NCBI GenBank assembly: GCA_024231905.1
Contig: JAAEQC010000157.1
Span: 27,930 to 91,929 of the forward strand
From: a bacterium
GTDB taxonomy: Bacteria; Krumholzibacteriota; Krumholzibacteriia; LZORAL124-64-63
DNA: 64,000 bases
Reading direction: 5' to 3'
Under the pieces are notes generated by a model. That model worked only from the letters and a program-made list of their open reading frames with translations. It was not told the DNA's origin and searched no databases. Position 1 is the stretch's first letter. Every line of letters starts with the position of its first letter. The translations under genes and the position numbers were made by a program. This document shows positions 61,583-64,000 of this stretch, in pieces.

Positions 61583-63664
61583 TTACACGTTCACTCCAAG
61601 GGCGATTGTAAGATCATCGGCCTGCAAGGGGCTCAGTGCCTCCTGCCAAACATAAAATCCATCATACCGACCACCGAACATGGTTACCCCACCAAAACGG
61701 CTTCCAATGAAAACTTCCGTAGGAGACATGGGAGTCCAAGGCGAAGAATCGTTAGTCAAGATCTGGTGACTGTTCAACCAAGCGTTTGTATTCCCGGGCA
61801 CCCCGGATACCACTAGCACGTTCCTGCCATCCACACGCCAGTGCGGCTCATAGGTCGCTTGAGCAATGGAGGCAATTGTAGTGTTACCTGCGATGATCAA
61901 CAGGGTTCCTGTACTCTGCTTTAGGGCATAATAACGAGCCCCACTGGTAGAGTCGTATAGATAGTGATTAACGCCATCGCCGGGAAAAAAATCAGGCCGG
62001 AATGCAGCAGCAGTCGTGAATCCAACTGCGGACCCATAGACACCAGCGGCCTGAATAATTTGCATGTACTGGTTTGCGCCGTCAAACTCGAAACCCGGAT
62101 TCAGGAAGCTGGGCTTGTCCGCAGCCGTCACACCGTCACCCAGTAGGCAGACGTGCCCGTTGGCGCTCTTGTCTAGGGTGCGGGATAGGACGGGGCGCAC
62201 GTGGATCTGGTCGTACTCCCCATAACCAGCCACTGCAATTAGGCAGCGCAACCAAAGGCGTGTGGCGTGTGTGGCCACGAAAGTTACATCCACTGCCTGC
62301 CAGTCGACTGATGTCGTGCCCTCGAAGACCACCAGGCTATCGTTCTGGATCCTTGGCAAGGAAGTGCCATCGCTCCGAATCCAACCCGTGACACGATAGG
62401 TCGCACCGACTACCAGGGTGATGCTCCCAGTGGCGAAGGGGTTGTTTACGCCGTTGTAGGCTACGCGCAAGCACTGCGAGCCTTCATATGGATCAGCGGA
62501 TTCCTTTGTCAGTGTTGCGCTGGCTCCGGCAGTCCAATCCCCCACCCCGGTGGCCTCCATATCGGAATCGTCCAAAAGTTCGTCAGTCTCGACAACGGAA
62601 ACGTCGTCGAAGTTCGCTCCGGTGCCCACCGACCCCACGGTCAAGCGTAGATAGAAACTGATCGACAGCGCCACCCCGGTCACGTCGAAATAAACCCACC
62701 CGGAGGAGGTTGTATCGAACACACTTACCCCGCCGACATACACGTTGGCTGTTACACCGCTGTCGCATCTAATCCAGCCCCTTGCCCTGTACCGCTTCCC
62801 TGCAGTCAGTGTGGTTTGTGTTGCACGCGGGGAAGATGCAGACCCGTACACAATCCTTAGCGACTGCAATCCTCCATGAGGATTGACTGTGTCCTTGGAA
62901 AGTACAGCATCCCCCGATGGCGTCCACGCCGCTGTACCAACCGCTTCCATGTCGCCGTCGACCAGGGCCTCCACTGTCCCCCGCACCGTCCCGGCCTTTG
63001 CTGTCGCCTCTGCCATGTCCAGGGCAACGCTCGCCCTGTTCATGTAGCTCCACAGTCGGCCCTCCTCCATCGCGGTTACGTCGGCCTGGGTGAGCCTCCG
63101 GGCATGGGTTGAGAACGACTTGATCGTACCGGTGAGGTGTGATGTTCCGGAGCGGGTTGCGCCCAGATACAAGGCTTCAGACTGCACTGGATCCCACGCC
63201 GTCGCCCCGCCGGACAGCACAGAAGTGCCACTGAAAAACACGTCGGTGTCGCCGGATGTCGTGGAGATAACCAGGCGATTCACCTCGCCGATGACCCACA
63301 AGCCAGAGATCGTCGGCTCGGAAATCGAAGCAATGATCGTGTCCGAATAGCCTACGTAGAGAGCACCGGCAGCGAGATACACTCGGTATCTGTCCGAAGG
63401 CCCGGAGTCAATCAAGTACATCGTGGCAGAGTCGTGGGCCACGGTCGGGATGAACTCAAGAACAATGGAGTGTTCAGTGGTCCCGAACGCAAACGATTCC
63501 AGAAAAGAGACGTACTGCGTCGCCCCGTCCAGCACCACCCCGTCCTTCACCTCGGGCGAACCCACAAGGGTGCCCCCGTTCCGCACCACATCTGCGGGGT
63601 TTCTGAACTGCTCACGGAAGACCACGCGCTCCGCGGCCCGGCTAGGGTAGACGTTGGCGACCAT
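61583..63664 (-). CDS. LamG-CBM-CBM-LamG adhesin-like virion protein
   Basis: 693 residues. LamG-like N-terminal domain (DGATQYVSFLESFAFGTTEHSIVLEFIPTVAHDSATMYLIDSG ... HLTGTIKSFSTHARRLTQADV), two CBM4/9-like modules (VDGDMEAVGTAAWTPSGDA from about 230; DSDMEATGVGDWTAG from about 370), and a C-terminal LamG-like domain (FDGANQYMQIIQAAGVYGSAVGFTTAAAFRPDFFP ... GGRYDGFYVWQEALSPLQADDL). The two LamG halves resemble each other. Possibly a decoration or whisker protein near the neck. One-base gap to the previous gene. Confidence 0.75.
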   Translation of the reverse strand: MVANVYPSRAAERVVFREQFRNPADVVRNGGTLVGSPEVKDGVVLDGATQYVSFLESFAFGTTEHSIVLEFIPTVAHDSATMYLIDSGPSDRYRVYLAAGALYVGYSDTIIASISEPTISGLWVIGEVNRLVISTTSGDTDVFFSGTSVLSGGATAWDPVQSEALYLGATRSGTSHLTGTIKSFSTHARRLTQADVTAMEEGRLWSYMNRASVALDMAEATAKAGTVRGTVEALVDGDMEAVGTAAWTPSGDAVLSKDTVNPHGGLQSLRIVYGSASSPRATQTTLTAGKRYRARGWIRCDSGVTANVYVGGVSVFDTTSSGWVYFDVTGVALSISFYLRLTVGSVGTGANFDDVSVVETDELLDDSDMEATGVGDWTAGASATLTKESADPYEGSQCLRVAYNGVNNPFATGSITLVVGATYRVTGWIRSDGTSLPRIQNDSLVVFEGTTSVDWQAVDVTFVATHATRLWLRCLIAVAGYGEYDQIHVRPVLSRTLDKSANGHVCLLGDGVTAADKPSFLNPGFEFDGANQYMQIIQAAGVYGSAVGFTTAAAFRPDFFPGDGVNHYLYDSTSGARYYALKQSTGTLLIIAGNTTIASIAQATYEPHWRVDGRNVLVVSGVPGNTNAWLNSHQILTNDSSPWTPMSPTEVFIGSRFGGVTMFGGRYDGFYVWQEALSPLQADDLTIALGVNV

Positions 63665-63673
63665 CGGGGACTC

Positions 63674-64000
63674 CTACTTGGGCTCGGTGACTTCGACCTT
63701 GGCCTCGCCCTTGGCCTCGCCCTTGGGCTCCACGACCGGTTTCTCGGGCTCGGGCTCCACTGGCTTCACGTACTCCTCGATCGCGTGCTTGGTCATCACG
63801 TCTGCCACGACCAGCTTGCAGTCGATGTTCTGCACCACATCCTTTGACGCCTTCGCCGAAAGCTCCCGCACGATCCGCTTCTCCTCGGCCACCGCCAGCT
63901 TGACCGTGGCCCTGGTGGAGTAGCCGCACTGGTGTAGCAGGTTGGTCGAGAGCTTGTTGGCCCTACAGTGCTCGAGGGCGTCCAGGGCTTCCTGTGCCAC
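63674..64000 (-). CDS. Head-side protein, partial at right edge
   Basis: The C-terminal 108 residues of a gene whose start lies outside the window or at its edge. Helical sequence (DALEHCRANKLSTNLLHQCGYSTRATVKLAVAEEKRIVRELSAKASKDVVQ) leads into a Pro/Glu/Lys tail (PEPEKPVVEPKGEAKGEAKVEVTEPK). No domain can be named. Probably a head-assembly or neck component from its place. Confidence 0.6.
   Translation of the reverse strand: MAQEALDALEHCRANKLSTNLLHQCGYSTRATVKLAVAEEKRIVRELSAKASKDVVQNIDCKLVVADVMTKHAIEEYVKPVEPEPEKPVVEPKGEAKGEAKVEVTEPK

Noticed and set aside
1-64000. Diversity-generating retroelement
   Set aside because: The repeated CBM modules raised the idea, but no reverse-transcriptase gene or template repeat was seen.
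1-64000. CRISPR array or tRNA genes
   Set aside because: No regularly spaced direct repeats of 25-40 bases and no cloverleaf with CCA end were noticed by eye; a dedicated scan was not possible.

Overview
The window is a contiguous piece of a large tailed-phage genome (or prophage) with a contractile tail. The support is a complete tail and baseplate set (sheath, tube, chaperone, tape measure, CIS-tube-like protein, LysM protein, gpD/gpV/gp25/gpJ/gpI-like proteins), a lysis cassette, a recET pair, a DnaB-like helicase, SSB and many tiny overlapping genes. The DNA is visibly GC-rich and uses strong GGAGG/AAGGAG ribosome sites. Two lipoprotein-type signal sequences and two peptidoglycan-cleaving enzymes suggest a Gram-negative, high-GC host, but the host cannot be named from the sequence. 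Both ends cut through genes, and no portal, terminase large subunit or major capsid gene is present. Head genes probably lie beyond coordinate 64000.

All genes but one are on the minus strand, so the map reads from right to left. 64000-56147: end of a head-side gene, two large LamG/carbohydrate-binding adhesin-like proteins, then connector and tail-completion genes. 56098-38795: sheath, tube, chaperone, tape measure, baseplate hub, spike and wedge, host-contact proteins and a fibre. 38798-37454: a lone plus-strand lipoprotein facing away from a second lipoprotein and a small membrane-associated protein. 37414-30364: an operator-embedded promoter, a small regulator, RecE-like nuclease, RecT, an O-like replication protein with a lambda-like candidate origin, DnaB-like helicase, a DnaJ-type zinc protein and a RuvC-like resolvase. 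30367-23758: nucleotide and DNA-modification genes (TSCPD, HD, ASCH, Dam-like methyltransferase, PDDEXK, SNF2-type helicase, DUF5131). 23765-21965: holin candidate, amidase endolysin and SLT lysozyme.

21965-1 is a dense run of about 55 small genes, most coupled by ATGA or TGATG overlaps. It includes SSB, a tyrosine-phosphatase-like protein, a sulfotransferase-like protein, a short serine recombinase and a terminase-small-subunit-like DNA-binding protein. It also holds an unusually rich array of CxxC zinc-ribbon proteins and several membrane peptides too short for the ORF track. The only large non-coding stretches are 6378-6871, 5226-5567, 20832-21044 and 33267-33430; each carries inverted or tandem repeats that look regulatory.

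Starts were moved from the ORF track wherever an overlap with the upstream stop codon or a Shine-Dalgarno site argued for it. Product names come from motif recognition by eye, without database searches.
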